A stretch of DNA of 64,000 nucleotides from contig JAKEKT010000004.1 of NCBI GenBank assembly GCA_021495925.1, forward strand, positions 186,001 through 250,000, read 5' to 3'. Source of the DNA: Diplodia intermedia (lineage: Eukaryota > Ascomycota > Dothideomycetes > Botryosphaeriales > Botryosphaeriaceae). Numbering within the stretch: the stretch's first letter is position 1; each line of letters opens with the position of its first letter. Positions 44,707-55,782 of this stretch are shown here, one piece after another. The translations under genes and the position numbers were made by a program. A model generated the notes under the pieces. The model was not told the origin of the DNA. It did not search any database and worked only from the letters and a program-made list of their open reading frames with translations.

Positions 44707-45624
44707 ATGAGTGCGATACATACCCGACAGGCCGGGGCGTGTCTACGCCGCTGTCTCAATGCCCCCCGTCTGCTCCGGCCGCAGATGAGCTGGCACGCGT
44801 ACGCCACTGCTGCACCCAGGCCCGTCTACCGCACTGCCAGCAACAACAACAGCAGCACAACCACCAATGCCGCCCCTCGCACCGCCAGCAACAGCAGCAG
44901 CAGCAACGCACCGCCCACCCGCAGTACGACCAACTCCCCCGACGACGCACCGCCCACCACTGTGCGCAACGCCGCCGCCGCCACCGCCACCCCCCGCGTC
45001 CCCTCCACCTCGGTGCCAGCCAACATCCGCGACCTCGAAGACGGCCTTGCGGACAGCCCGCCGGAGCTGGACCAGTCGTCTCCGGATGTGGCGACGCGCG
45101 ACTGGTCGCGCAGCTTCCACGGGCTGTCGTCGGAGCGCTTCAGCGACAGGGCGGCGGCGGCGCTGCTCGAGCCCATCCAGGCCGACGACATCGAGGTCAA
45201 GCCCGACGGCATCATCTATCTGCCCGAGATCAAGTACCGGCGCATCCTCAACCGCGCCTTCGGGCCCGGCGGCTGGGGCCTCGCCCCGCGCGGCGAGACG
45301 ATTGTGACTGGCAAGACGGTGACGCGCGAGTACGGGCTGGTCGCGGGTGGGCGGCTCGTCAGCATCGCGCGCGGCGAGCAGCAGTACTTTGAGCCCGAGG
45401 GCATCCCGACGGCGACCGAGGGGTGCAAGAGCAATGCGCTCATGCGCTGCTGCAAGGATCTGGGGGTTGCGAGCGAGTTGTGGGATCCGCGCTTCATTCG
45501 TCGCTTCATGAAGGAGTATGCGAAGAAGGTGTGGGTTGAGCACGTGGTGACGAAGAAGAAGAAGCAGATCACCATCCGCAAGGATGATGAGGTCCCGTAC
45601 CCGTGGAAGGAGAGCAAGTTCTAA
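44707..45624 (+). CDS. mgm101: Mitochondrial genome maintenance protein Mgm101
   Basis: Mitochondrial nucleoid protein, related in fold to Rad52, that supports recombination and repair of mtDNA. Single exon of 305 residues. I start at MSAIHTRQAGACLRRCLNAP (44707) instead of an upstream in-frame codon because it opens with a basic mitochondrial presequence. Residues 45-115 are Ser/Asn/Thr/Ala low complexity. The conserved core starts about residue 125 (DWSRSFHGLSSERFSDRAAA). It includes GIIYLPEIKYRRILNRAFGP, GGWGLAPRGETIVTGKTVTR and ATEGCKSNALMRCCKDLGVA, and ends PYPWKESKF. All core blocks are present. The low-complexity insert is longer than I would expect in yeast. Confidence 0.94.
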   Translation: MSAIHTRQAGACLRRCLNAPRLLRPQMSWHAYATAAPRPVYRTASNNNSSTTTNAAPRTASNSSSSNAPPTRSTTNSPDDAPPTTVRNAAAATATPRVPSTSVPANIRDLEDGLADSPPELDQSSPDVATRDWSRSFHGLSSERFSDRAAAALLEPIQADDIEVKPDGIIYLPEIKYRRILNRAFGPGGWGLAPRGETIVTGKTVTREYGLVAGGRLVSIARGEQQYFEPEGIPTATEGCKSNALMRCCKDLGVASELWDPRFIRRFMKEYAKKVWVEHVVTKKKKQITIRKDDEVPYPWKESKF

Positions 45625-46351
45625 GGGTAAAAAGAAAACCGTGGTGGGGATTGAGGAGAGACAGAGCTACGACATTTTTTCTTTCTTCCGTTTGTGTATG
45701 GCGCCCCCGTTCATACGGATACCCGGGATTAAAATCGAGAGCAAACTCATTTGTATGTATTACCTTTTTCTAGAACGGAGAAAGTTCCCAAAAACAAGCT
45801 GCGGTTTCGCGGCCAGTGGCATTTTCATGGGATATGGGGGGGCAGACGGCAATTTGGGATGGAGGCAAATGCATGGTATGTAGATCACAGAAAGCGAACT
45901 GTGAATTGTTGAAAAGAGCAGTAAGAACAAAGACATCTCCACATCTCACAACGATTTTCAAGATCAGCATTGTCTAATGACTATCATAGCCGGATAGAGG
46001 TGGAGACCGAGTGGTCCTTATACTCGCTTAAGCATACTATCGATTTTCTCGCATTGACCGTTTCGTATATGATTTCAGATGCTTTTATTGGGGTCAGCTA
46101 CGCAGGTCGCGAGACCCGAATTTGGTATTCCTTCTCAGAAACTTGCTTTTGAGTTTACCGTAGAGGAAAGGAAGCCACCACTGCAGCATATACTCAGCGT
46201 GGCTACCAGCATCGATGTCAGCATGAATGTCTTTGTGGAGAGCGAAAAAAACGCAAAAAGTCCCGAACGCCGGAAAAAGTTCCCTAAAGATATGAAGAGA
46301 GATCTATGCAAATGAGGAGACAAATGCCTAAACTCGAGCCTCCACCCTCCC
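45625..46351. other. Convergent intergenic region, 727 bp
   Basis: 3' flanks of mgm101 (+) and the HVA22-type gene (-). Relatively AT-rich. No gene is supported. Confidence 0.4.
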
Positions 46352-47555
46352 TTAGTACGCCAGATCGCTGCCCGTCGCCCTTCCCCTGCTCTCACGCGAC
46401 GGCGTGCGCGACCTCGATGACGGCGGCTGCGGCGACAGCCTTCCCTTCTCCTGCGGCTGCCCGCCCCACTGCCACGGCATCCACCCGCCGCTGGTTGTCC
46501 GGCTGCCGCCCGGGCGGCCGCGCCCGCTGCCGCCGCTGCTGCTTGCTCCCTCGAAAGCCTCGTCGTACTCGACGCGGTCGAACTCCAGCTCGCTCTTGCT
46601 CTTGGTCAGGCTGCCGGCCCCGCTGCGCTCCCTGGACGGATCTCTCGAGCCGGCGTTGTTGCCGGTGGCGGCTTCTTGCTCAAAGGCACTGAGCAGCGTC
46701 TGCAGGCGGCTGCGCTGCGAGGCGATGTAGCTGGCGCGGTCTTCGGGGCGGCCGCGGGCGATCTCGTCGGGGATGATGGCGCCGCTGGCGGAGAGGGCGG
46801 TTGCAGCGTCGGCGCGCGAGGCGGTGCCTTGCTTCTGCCACTGCGCGGCGCCCTGCAGCGCGCCCGACACCAGTCCGTAGAAGTCGCCGGCAGGGGCCGC
46901 GAGCCCCTGCGTCGCCGTGGGCAAGTTGAAGCGCGAGAGGAGATTCTGGGCGTAGGTTCCGCCCTGCTGGCCGGGACGGGTGGGCGGGGGTTGCGGCGAG
47001 GGCGCCATGCCCAGGAGGTTGACCTTGACGTATTCGACGGCCTTGTTGAGGTACTGCAGACCAACACGCTTGCCGTTCTCGTGCGCGTCGCTGATGAAGC
47101 GCTCGATCTCGTGCTCGTGCTGCACCAGGAAGGGGTGCACGTGCGTCTGATAGAGATATGGAGCCCCCTGGACGAGGTACAGGTAGGCGCCGAAGCGTAT
47201 CCACGCGTAGAAGGGCAGCCAGTCGACCGCCCACGAGAACCAGTATTCAGCGGTCTGGGCGATGGTGAAGCACACCCAGAACATCAGCCATGGCGTCAGC
47301 TGCTGGGGGTCGCCGGTGCGCAGCGCTTTGTACGAGGCAAAGATGGGGAAGAGGGTGGTGAGCCCCGTACTGTGCGAAGCTTGTCAGCGAGGTGTACACA
47401 GCGGGGAGCAACGGGAGCCAGGGCGGTGCGAGCTCGGTGGCGGATCCCGAAGCTGGAGGGTGAGCTCTAGACGGGGAGCGGGAGCTGGAGGAAGCTGCGG
47501 AAGCAGGCACGTACGTAAGGAGATTGGGGAAGATGTCGAAGATTCCGAAGAACAT
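46352..47555 (-). CDS. TB2/DP1/HVA22-family ER membrane protein (REEP/Yop1-like)
   Basis: Exons 47555-47515 and 47369-46352 give 352 residues; the intron 47514-47370 begins GTACGT and ends GCACAG. The N-terminus MFFGIFDIFPNLLTTGLTTL is followed by the family domain: PIFASYKALRTGDPQQLTPW, MFWVCFTIAQTAEYWFSWAV and DWLPFYAWIRFGAYLYLVQG. Such proteins form hairpins that curve ER membranes. Fungal Yop1 is about 170 residues; this protein has an extra C-terminal half that is Pro/Gly/Ser/Arg-rich. It contains YAQNLLSRFNLPTATQGLA and a predicted helical stretch (RASYIASQRSRLQTLLSAFE). It is therefore more like the longer REEP1-4 type than Yop1. The extension's role is unknown. Confidence 0.85.
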
Positions 47556-48392
47556 GGCGGCGGCGGTCCCCAAGCGCAGTGGGTTGGGGCAAACGGGGAG
47601 ACGGAGATGTCGAGAGAAGAAGCCTGGGACGGAGGTGAAAGAAAGCAATGCGACTCTCTCAGGCGGCACCGCCCGGTGGAGCGCCCGCCCCGCATTGCGC
47701 CGCGGCGAGCTACCCTAGCTCGCTTTTCGGCCCTACGAATCGGCGCGGGAGGGGCTTGGGCATGCCGACCAGCCGCGCCCGGAACTCCGCCCTCGTCGTG
47801 CTATTTTTGCGGCAGGCTCCAGGAAATGGTCTGCGGTTCGCGGAGTCCGGCCTGAGCACGCACGTTACCCCGTCACAAGGTCGCGTGTGCGCCGGTGGCG
47901 CTGTGTCTTTGACTCTGCGCACAGCCGACGGAAAGCGACTGTGTGTCCGGCAGGGGTCTGGCTGTCCCGCCTGTCTCAGGTCTGCCGCCGTCTTGAGCGC
48001 AGCGCTGCTCTCTCGTCACGGCGGCTGTCCGTGCAGTGCACGCGGTCGTTCAAGGCGGCCCGCCAGCAGAGCAGCGGCCTCGGGACTCCGACGGGCACAG
48101 CAGAGCATAGCGGCAGGGCTGCGTGGCTAGGGATCGCGGCCTGCGCCACAGCAGAGCGATCCCTGGAATGCCCGGCCTCCACGTCAGTCAACGGCCGGAG
48201 GCCAGCCTCAACAACCACCGCGACTCGTGGGAGGTCTGTCCACATCGTGCGTAGATCGATCCCGCTGTCGTTTCCCGCGTGCTTTGCTCCGCGTCTATAT
48301 CAGTGCGCTTGACGCTCCGACGAAACCTGCTGCATCCGGCAAGCGCTTTTTGCATTGCATCATCGTCCGCCTCTCTCATTTGCCTGTAGACC
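47556..48392. other. Divergent promoter region, 837 bp
   Basis: Between the HVA22-type gene (-) and the TANGO2-type gene (+). GC-rich, with no supported gene or repeat. Confidence 0.4.
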
Positions 48393-49453
48393 ATGTGCAT
48401 CGCCATCATCACCACCGCCCACCCGCGGTACCCCTTCATCCTCCTCAACAACCGCGATGTGCGTCATGCCCTAGCTTCCTGCTGGACCGCTAGCTGACCC
48501 TCTCTTCCCAGGAATATCTCCACCGCCCCACCGCCCCCGCGCAGTGGTGGGCAGAGCCCGACTCGCACGTCCTGGGCGGCTACGACCTGCACCGGCCCGT
48601 CCACGGTACCTGGCTGGGCATCACGCGCCAGGGCCGCATCGCCGTGCTGACCAACTTCCGCGAAGACGACGCCGCCGCCGTCATCCAGGACGAGCGCAGC
48701 CGCGGCGCCATCCCCATCGCCTGGCTCAAGACGCCGCCCGCCTCGGACGAGACCACCGCCGGCTTTGCCCAGCGCCTCGTCGACGAGGGCACGCTCAAGC
48801 ACGTCGGCGGCTTCAGCATGCTGTATGGCCGCCTGCAGGACGTCGTCAAGAAGCAGCAGCGCGATCCCGCCGCGACGACAAACGGCCATGGCCCCAGCCA
48901 CGCCAAGGGCGGCCTAGCCGTCGTGTCCAACCGCACGCCCGACGTCAAGGGCCTGATCTGGCTGGCCGGCGAGCCCGGCGCCACCCACGCCCTGAGCAAC
49001 TCGCACTACGGCGACAGGTCGTGGCCCAAGATCGTGCAGGGCGAGGCCGGCCTGCGCGCTGCCGTCGACGCTGATGCCGCCGGCGACGAGCCGCAGGATG
49101 CGCTACTGGAGCGTCTCTTTGCTGTCCTGAGCGCCGACACGATGCCCCGCCAGCGCAACGGCGAGGAGTGGGAGACGTATCTGGGCCAGCTGCGCAACAG
49201 CATCTTCATCCCCGGCATCGGCCACGATGCCGAAATGACCCAGAAGCCGGCCGACGCCGTGGCCGCGGCTACCGGAGTCGAGGCGGTTAGCGCGACAAGC
49301 GGCATCTACGGCACGCAGAAGCAGACGGTGATCTTGGTGGACCGCGAGGGAAAGGTCACGTTTGTGGAGAGGACCCTGTACGACGAGGAAGGGAAGCCGG
49401 TGAAGGGTGGCGAGGAAGACCGGAGGTTCGACTTCCAAATCGAGGGGTGGTGA
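48393..49453 (+). CDS. TANGO2/NRDE-family protein
   Basis: Exons 48393-48458 and 48512-49453 give 335 residues. The intron 48459-48511 begins GTGCGT and ends CCCAG. The join rebuilds the family N-terminus MCIAIITTAHPRYPFILLNN followed by RDEYLHRPTAPAQWW, including the NRDE motif that names the family. Cys2 directly after Met is conserved and fits an Ntn-hydrolase-like fold. Further blocks are LGGYDLHRPVHGTWLGITRQ, GRIAVLTNFRE and LSNSHYGDRSWPKIVQGE. The human homologue TANGO2 is linked to Golgi organisation, lipid or heme handling; the molecular activity is unsettled. A Val/Ala/Gly insert lies in the C-terminal third. Confidence 0.9.
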
Positions 49454-50407
49454 CCGTCTTGATGGCACCCGTGCTGGGCGACTTTTACGAACAGGCTGAT
49501 GGCGTTGGAGTGAGATTGTTTGACACGAACCCTGCATGGAAAAAGAAAACAACAGTGCTTCATGTCGGATCAGGGGTCATCCAGGGAACGAGTTACCGAG
49601 TTACGATTCAGGAAAGATAACGAATGGCGTAAATGACTGAACAGCACAATTTTGTTCCAGGACATGCATGCACAACATAGATGGCGCATAGCATATTTTG
49701 CTTCCGGTACTAGTCTAGGAAATATCATATCCATAGCACCACAGCTCCTTCGTCTGGAAAAGACTGCATCACAACCAGAGCCAAACGCTGGCATCAAACC
49801 AGACTTCTCAACAGGTATAGGCGATAACCACAGGCCAAATACGAAAGAGGGGCAGGCAGTCCCTCCCATGTACCTCACACTCACCGCAACTATTTCAGGC
49901 GATATGCAAGCAGAAACCAGCGGCACGGTACGGCACGGCACGCTGCAGTGTCACACCTCATCACAGTCAATCCTGACATCATGCAAACGCGCCTCTCTGG
50001 AACACATCACACAATATGCAAGAAAAGAAACGACTGGTTTATTAACACTGCCAACAATCTGTTCCTGCATCCACCTGGCGGGAGTGGCCTAGGTATGCCG
50101 ACCCACGATTCCCACTCTCTTCTTACCAAAAATCATAATGCTAACGGTCACCTTGGCTTGCAGTGGTTAAGGCGCTGCTTTCCCAAAGCAGAAATCGCGA
50201 GGTATGTCATTGATTGGAGGGTACGCCCATGCAACACGAGGCGCTGACAAGTTGCAAACAGTTCGAACCTTGCCTTCCGCATGGATATCATTGCTTTTTG
50301 CTCTTTTTTTTTTCTTTCTGTCGTTGCTGTTAACCGGCTCATGATAAGTTTTGGGGGTTTGGGAACCAGCTGAACCCACGATCTCGGGCCAGGTTGTTTA
50401 CCTTTTT
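49454..50407. other. Gene-poor region, about 950 bp, with a tRNA-like fragment
   Basis: 3' flank of the TANGO2-type gene followed by sequence without convincing coding potential. The only patterned element is the tRNA-like segment at about 50150-50191 (listed separately). A poly-T run lies near 50300-50312. Confidence 0.4.
50150..50191 (+). other. tRNA-like fragment (anticodon arm with CCC), probably a relic
   Basis: TGGCTTGCAGTGGTTAAGGC resembles a tRNA box A/D-loop. It is followed by a perfect 5-bp stem, CTGCT and AGCAG at 50175-50191, closing a 7-base loop TTCCCAA with a would-be CCC (glycine) anticodon. No proper T-arm follows within tRNA distance; the nearest TTCGAAC is about 70 bases on (50262-50268) and does not pair well. 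The acceptor stem is not found either. It could be a truncated tRNA or chance. Confidence 0.25.
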
Positions 50408-50761
50408 TTATTCAACCCCATTTATTGTTGGAATGTATACAAGATCGCGGGTGGCATGTGTGGCTCGTTCCCCGCATGGTGGTAGCATGATTTTATGAAA
50501 AAGTGTGGAGGTGTTGATAGCTATCAATTGGTGTCTAGTACTGTGCGCTGAGACAACGGCAAACTTGGCCTCCTCTGCCGGTATAATGACCTCGCATCCT
50601 TCTGTAAAGCCAGGCAATATTTCCAGAACAAACAAGTGAGCGTTTGAGGTATCATTTAGCAAACAGATGAAGACTGGATTTCCAGCACTTCCTCTCCAAA
50701 TACGTCCCCCCTTAACCCCCCGACCCGTTTTTTTAATGGTGGTAGGGCCATAGAAGCGCAT
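50408..50761 (-). CDS. Doubtful ORF, 117 residues
   Basis: Opens with an ATG (MRFYGPTTIKKTGRG) and carries a moderately hydrophobic middle (ICLLNDTSNAHLFVLEIL, then VVSAHSTRHQLIAINTST). The composition is not random-looking, but there is no family resemblance I can name and no intron evidence. It lies in a gene-poor stretch and may be a relic or spurious. Confidence 0.15.
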   Translation of the reverse strand: MRFYGPTTIKKTGRGVKGGRIWRGSAGNPVFICLLNDTSNAHLFVLEILPGFTEGCEVIIPAEEAKFAVVSAHSTRHQLIAINTSTLFHKIMLPPCGERATHATRDLVYIPTINGVE

Positions 50762-51061
50762 GGGCAGTGCAGAGTCGCATTAAATAAGCAGCAGCTGGAA
50801 CAGCCGCAGGCGGATCGGAGAGGCCAGGAGGGATAGCATCTGTTGGTCAAGCCGGAAGCGTAACATCAGGAGGAATAGTAGTATGTATATCTCCCGTAGG
50901 CGAATAAGGAGGCGTAGCAGCAGTATATGACCAAGGACGCGTGATATGCGTACCAGCGGTAAGCTAAAAATGAGGCGTGAAAGCAGGCATGACAGCTGCA
51001 GGCAAGTCTGGAGGCGTGATGTCTGAAGGCGAGTCAGATGAGTGCTTGCCACGTTATGATT
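50762..51061. other. Decayed-looking low-complexity stretch
   Basis: In one plus-strand frame the sequence reads as Gly/Val/Ala-rich units (GGIASVGQAGSVTSGGIVV and related segments) interrupted by stop codons. The degenerate GGAGGCGT-like repeats suggest an eroded repetitive ORF. No origin is identifiable. Confidence 0.25.
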
Positions 51062-51496
51062 TCATCGAAGGATGGGACCAATCACGTAGCGTTTAAACCG
51101 GTTTAGAAGACCCTGGAAGTATTGCACATAAAGAGAGTTCAAGGTACGCCTCGATTGTCCAACGACCCAGCTCTGTTGAGCTTTGAGTAGCTGAGGGTGT
51201 AGAGACGCGCTCAGTCGACATCGGAGACAACCAATCCAGTCGCGGAGAGCCCTACCACGCCGATGACACGAGTCCGGCCGAACAAGTCGGTTTCCGTACT
51301 GCCGGAGGATTTTTTTTACGACGAAGCGTTGGTGTAGGTACATGATAGGACCGCGGAGCATAAGATACACAAAATAAAGTTGAAGTGGGCTTAATTTATC
51401 GAGATCCTCGAGAACCGAAAGTGCAATTGAGTTCTCCTGGTCCCATTGCTCAGTAAAGAGGTGGCCGGCAAGAAATCCAAGAGCCAGGTCGATCAT
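51062..51496 (-). CDS. Possible small ORF overlapping the sec11 stop codon
   Basis: A 144-residue frame begins at the ATG complementary to 51494-51496, so its ATG overlaps the sec11 TGA as ATGA. It reads MIDLALGFLAGHLFTEQWDQ and on to MLRGPIMYLHQRFVVKKILR. The composition (hydrophobic and charged, Leu-rich) resembles coding sequence more than a 3' untranslated region. I recognise no family. In a eukaryote the overlap does not imply co-translation, so it may be an old gene end or chance. Confidence 0.25.
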   Translation of the reverse strand: MIDLALGFLAGHLFTEQWDQENSIALSVLEDLDKLSPLQLYFVYLMLRGPIMYLHQRFVVKKILRQYGNRLVRPDSCHRRGRALRDWIGCLRCRLSASLHPQLLKAQQSWVVGQSRRTLNSLYVQYFQGLLNRFKRYVIGPILR

Positions 51497-52118
51497 TCCC
51501 TCTGCAGCACGACAGTCAGCCCCATCAAGCCAAGCATGACCGTCTTGAGCCACGGATATTCACTCAGCAGGATCGTCACATAGCCCACGAAGGGAATGTA
51601 GGCGAAAACGCTGCCAATGACGTCGTTCTCGCGGTTCAGAAAGGACTGGCCGCGCGCGTAAAGCTCCGTGTCATCCGCGACGTTGTTGTCGCCCTTGGTG
51701 AGGAGGTGGAGAGGGTTCGGCCTGGCACACAACGTTAGCGGATCCGTTCCATGCAAGGCCAACGCCCCGTATCTTGCTCGACAGTACAAGCGTGGAAGGA
51801 GAGAAACACTCACCCGCCACCAAATCTCCTCACAACCCTGTGTACAATCGGAATATCCTTCCCCTTCACGCTGTACACCACCACCTCCCCGATCTTCGTT
51901 TCCTTTGCCCGGTTCCATAGGAACAGGAGGTCGCCTCGCTGGAATGCTGGCTCCATGGATCCCGAGAGCACGACGACAATGGGGCTCTGCGAGTCGGTCA
52001 CGACCGAGAGGCCCTTCCAGAGCATGAAGGCCGTGCTCAGCACCAGTGCAAAGTTCAGTACCTGCAGCGCGACCTGTCGCGGCTGCATGCCGGCAAGGGG
52101 CCCCAGCAACGAGTCCAT
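51493..52118 (-). CDS. sec11: Signal peptidase complex catalytic subunit Sec11
   Basis: ER membrane serine protease that removes signal peptides. Exons 52118-51814 and 51721-51493 give 177 residues; intron 51813-51722 begins GTGAGT and ends GCCAG. The N-terminus MDSLLGPLAGMQPRQVALQV leads into one membrane span (FALVLSTAFMLWKGLSVV). The catalytic Ser lies in IVVVLSGSMEPAFQRGDLLF, the catalytic His in DIPIVHRVVRRFGGG, and the Asp region is LLTKGDNNVADDTELY. The C-terminal segment FAYIPFVGYVTILLSEYPWL and the final hydrophobic stretch are normal. Family length matches. The upstream in-frame sequence before exon 2 is intron and not coding. Confidence 0.94.
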
Positions 52119-52809
52119 TGTTGTGATGAGTGTTGATTGGGCGGGTTGGTCTGGCTGGGCGTGGGTATTCGCAGCAGCTTCCGTACGGCACGGGTCTGCG
52201 TGGGGCGCGGTGAGCGAAGACGGCAGGATCTTGCGCACGATGGAGTGATTAAGGATCGACGGTCGAACTTGGCGAGTGAAATGTTGCGTGACCGAGTGGC
52301 GGCTGTGTCGATAGTGTCGGTGTCCGGCGGCGTGGAGGCCTGGCGAAAGGTTGTTTTGTTTGCTGTGATCGCCGCAGGAAGGTGTGAGTTGATGAAGCCA
52401 CCTTGGTGTTCAGGGAAGCTGCGGGCCGGAGCTCCCTTCGGCAAGAGCTCCCCCGGATTTTGCCCACTGCCACCGCGTCACAGCACACCCAAGCCCCAAC
52501 TCTATCGAATCACAAGCGTTAATTGTACGCGGCTGGCCCGGGAAGGGACGAGTAACTGAGAATGCTTGCTCGGTCTTTCAATTACATCTCTAGAGCCTAG
52601 CTGGCATGCCAAAGTCCATGCCAACTGCCGTGTGCGACAAGCAATAACATAGCACCTATGATGACCACATATTCTCCATGCAAAGGTATCTTCTTTTCGT
52701 GAACACGTCCAAGCCCAAGTGCCCAGCCGCGCAAAATCATGCTAGAAATTCAACATCCCGCCCATTGTGTCATTGCCATCGTCCTCCGCGCCATCATCGA
52801 GAATGCCCA
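52119..52809. other. Intergenic, 691 bp
   Basis: Promoter of sec11 and 3' flank of the ChAPs gene, both minus strand. No gene is supported. Confidence 0.4.
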
Positions 52810-55253
52810 TTACTCCGATCCAGGGTTGCGGAAGGAAGCCACCAGGGCCGTGTATTGATGTGTGAGTTCCAGAACATGCTGGGGAAGGCTTGTGCCCTGG
52901 ATAATGCTGCGCACTTTGAGAGTGCCCTCTTCTTCAATAAGCCTTCGGATGGTGAAGAGCAGCGGGGGAGAGAACTGTTTTGGCTCGTTAGCAATGCATG
53001 TACACGTCCATCGACCAAGATGAACTCACCTCAGAGTACCACCTGTACTGCCAACAGACAAGACGGATGAGTGCTCCGAGCATAGCCCTCACGTCTGCTA
53101 CCTGCTCAAACATCTTGAGACAGCCGCGCATCGCCTTCGGTGAGAAACGAATGTTCAGACAAGCTTGATACGCCTCGATGCCCTCATCAAAATGATGCAG
53201 GCGTTCTGCAAGCTCTCCAAGAATCTCCCACTCCTCGGCCGTCTTCTTGTAAACCAATTGTTGTTGGCGGTACTGGGCCATCTCCGTCCGCCAAATGGTG
53301 TAAACGCGCAGATCCTCGTAAAGGACCATGAAAAGGTTGTCCAGCCAACGCTCGCACAGGCGCTTGTTCTGGAATTGCGTGTACGACTGGTGGGAGGGAT
53401 CCGGCTCGTCACTTCCAGCCTTGACTTCCTCTGAAGCGACGGTAGTTGCCGGCCTCTCTAAGGAGTCGCCCGCACCATCGGCTTCGCTATTGGCTTCTCC
53501 ATCCGGCTTGGGCGCTTCTTCATCCGGCTTGGGCGTTTCTTCATCCGACTTGGCCGCCTCTCCATCCGGCTTCGACGCTTCGCCATTCTCGCCGGTCAAT
53601 TCAACTTCTCCATGACCATTCGGCCGCGGGCTTGGCGACCGAATGGCACTCGTACTGGCATTGCGGCTAGGCGGCTGCGCTGACACCGTCTGCCTCTCAT
53701 GTCTGTACTCCTCTTCCATAACGAAGACTTGGCTCCGTATCCGCAGTAACTGGTCCCACCCTATCTTCTTGGTGATCTTGGTGAGGAGCATGTATGCCTT
53801 CAGAAAAGTACCCTTGAACCCCGCAGCATGCAACTTGCGCAATGTAGGATGCACCATGTCAACATCAGGGACACCTGCACTGTCGTCAATCTCGTCGCAA
53901 ACACTCTCAACCATTACAGGGAGAGAAACACGAAGCGGCTCCGGCATGCGTGGTGCGTCCTTGTCCTGGTAGGTGAACATAGGGCAAGAATTGAGCGTCA
54001 AGAGGGCCATATCCCATTGCTCGAGGCTGACGTAAATCTCCGCTAATCTTGCCCACGTACCAAACTCGCTGGGGGCGGAGATGACGCTTCTCTTGGCAAT
54101 TTCAAGCGCTAGTTCCGGATGATTCTTTCGGTTGAGGAATTCAGCCTGACAGTCGAGCAGAGAGTAGTCCATGGGAAGCTCTTGAATCGCATCGTGCAGC
54201 AGTCGTACTGCCTTGACTTCTTCATCCGCCGAGATGTACACGTGGGAGAGCAGCGACGCGATTTCCGGGTCCCGGGTGCGCAGCTTTTCGAAGAGGTTGA
54301 TTCCAGATGCGTAGCGACCGGTGGTGTGGATGTAGTTCAAAAGACCTGTAGTCAAATGATTAGATACCAGGTTTGGGACCTGAATCTCCGGATCAGAGCC
54401 CAGTTGCCATCCATTGAAGAACAAGCGCTCGGCAGCGTCCAAAAATTTATGCTCGGACTCGGTGGTTGTGATGGGGTTGAATCTGCGGACGCCAACTATT
54501 CTCTTGATCGTATCGCCTGTGCCGTCATCTGCGTACGAGTAGGCGCGCAGGACGCTGCAGAGGTATGTCTCAAGCCATAACTCGTCCGAAGCAACACGTT
54601 TCTCGCCGCGCTCATCGATGCAGTAGCTCTCGACTGTGCCAGGAATGGCTACTTGAACGCGCATATCCAGCCTCGAGAAGGCATTGTAGCAACTGAACAC
54701 GTCAGTCGAGCCCTTCAGAAAGGTGCCCATTCCAGCCTTACCAGTATAAGCCCGAAACAACCTTGTTCGTCTTGTCGTTGGGGTTGTAGGTAAGAGTGTT
54801 GATGTAGGCGGCCAAGCTTGCGGAGGAGGAGGCGTCGACGCCGGTTACGTGGTGGTATACGCCAACCTAATCCATCTCTTAGAGGGAGTCCGCCGGATGA
54901 GGGCCAAGGATGCCATATCCCTTCTCACCTTGTTCGTGGTGCCTTTGGGTTGCTTGACCAGATGGACGAGATCTGGGGGGCCTAGTTCCCGCAGCGACTG
55001 AAGCGTTTCTGTGCGGGCGTCGACGACGGATTGGATCTCATCCTCAAAGATTCTGGGCAAGAAAGACACGTCAGCACCTCGGCCACGGCCAGCGCGCGAG
55101 AAGAGAGCGGAGGGGCGGCGGCATGCGACGAGGAATTGAACCAGGCAAGGCAGCGCCGGCGGGTATACAGGGCTTGCATCCAGTCCATAAGGGGACAGAT
55201 GCAGAGACAAATAAATGCGGGACATACTCCGGGACTGCTGGCTGGGGAACCAT
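52810..55253 (-). CDS. Chs5-Arf1-binding protein (ChAPs family, Bud7/Bch1-like exomer subunit)
   Basis: Cargo-binding subunit of exomer, which sends chitin synthase and other proteins from trans-Golgi to the cell surface. Five exons: 55253-55228, 55052-54929, 54866-54742, 54692-53030 and 52974-52810, for 700 residues. Exon 1 encodes only MVPQPAVPE. The joins restore EIFEDEIQSVVDARTETLQS, VGVYHHVTGVDASSSASLAA and CYNAFSRLDMRVQVAIPGTV, all typical of ChAPs. TPR-like repeats follow, with EFGTWARLAEIYVSLEQWDM. An acidic insert near residues 455-525 has imperfect KPDEE repeats. The end is VCWQYRWYSEFSPPLLFTIR, then LIEEEGTLKVRSIIQGTSLP, as in the family. Which yeast paralogue it matches cannot be said; filamentous fungi often have few. 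Confidence 0.9.
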
Positions 55254-55782
55254 GGTGGATGGCCGATGCGAAAGGATGCTGGATTAGCGCCGCAGCATCA
55301 ATTGTGATGGTAACGACGGCAGCCGGGGAGGAGGAGATTGCGGCGTGCAGGTCGGACAGAGGACGGGTCTGGTGGGAGGTGGTGATCGTCGACCGCACCT
55401 GAGCTTCCGGCCGGTCGTTGACGTTTCAGCCGACAGCAACGCAGCAGCGCAGCCGCTCTCCCCAGCCCTGCCACATGCCGCCGCCAACCTGACTCATGCA
55501 GCCAGCCTCGCGCGAGTCGTGCCGGTGCCTGTCGCGCTGCATCACCGCATTGTCCGCCGCGTCGCAGCTGCCCGCGACACTTCACCCACGCCCACCGCCG
55601 CTGTCCCACCTCCCCTCGCTGCGCTCACTGTCGCATTTCCACTCGCTGTCGTCCCGCTACCTCTGATGGCTTAATACGTCACCGAACCGCTTGTACCGCA
55701 CACCGCGCACGCAATTGCCGCAGCTCGCGCAGACCGGCAGCTCTCACTTACAAATTAGCTGCGTTGCATGCATTCTGCCACC
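55254..55782. promoter_or_regulatory. Divergent promoter, ChAPs gene / hir3
   Basis: The 529 bp between two divergent start codons hold both promoters. Overlapping frames in it are GC-rich but unconserved in appearance. No clear TATA box was found. Confidence 0.4.

Noticed and set aside
49652..50092. 146-codon plus-strand ORF
   Set aside because: Composition and lack of recognisable motifs suggest 3' flanking sequence and not a gene.
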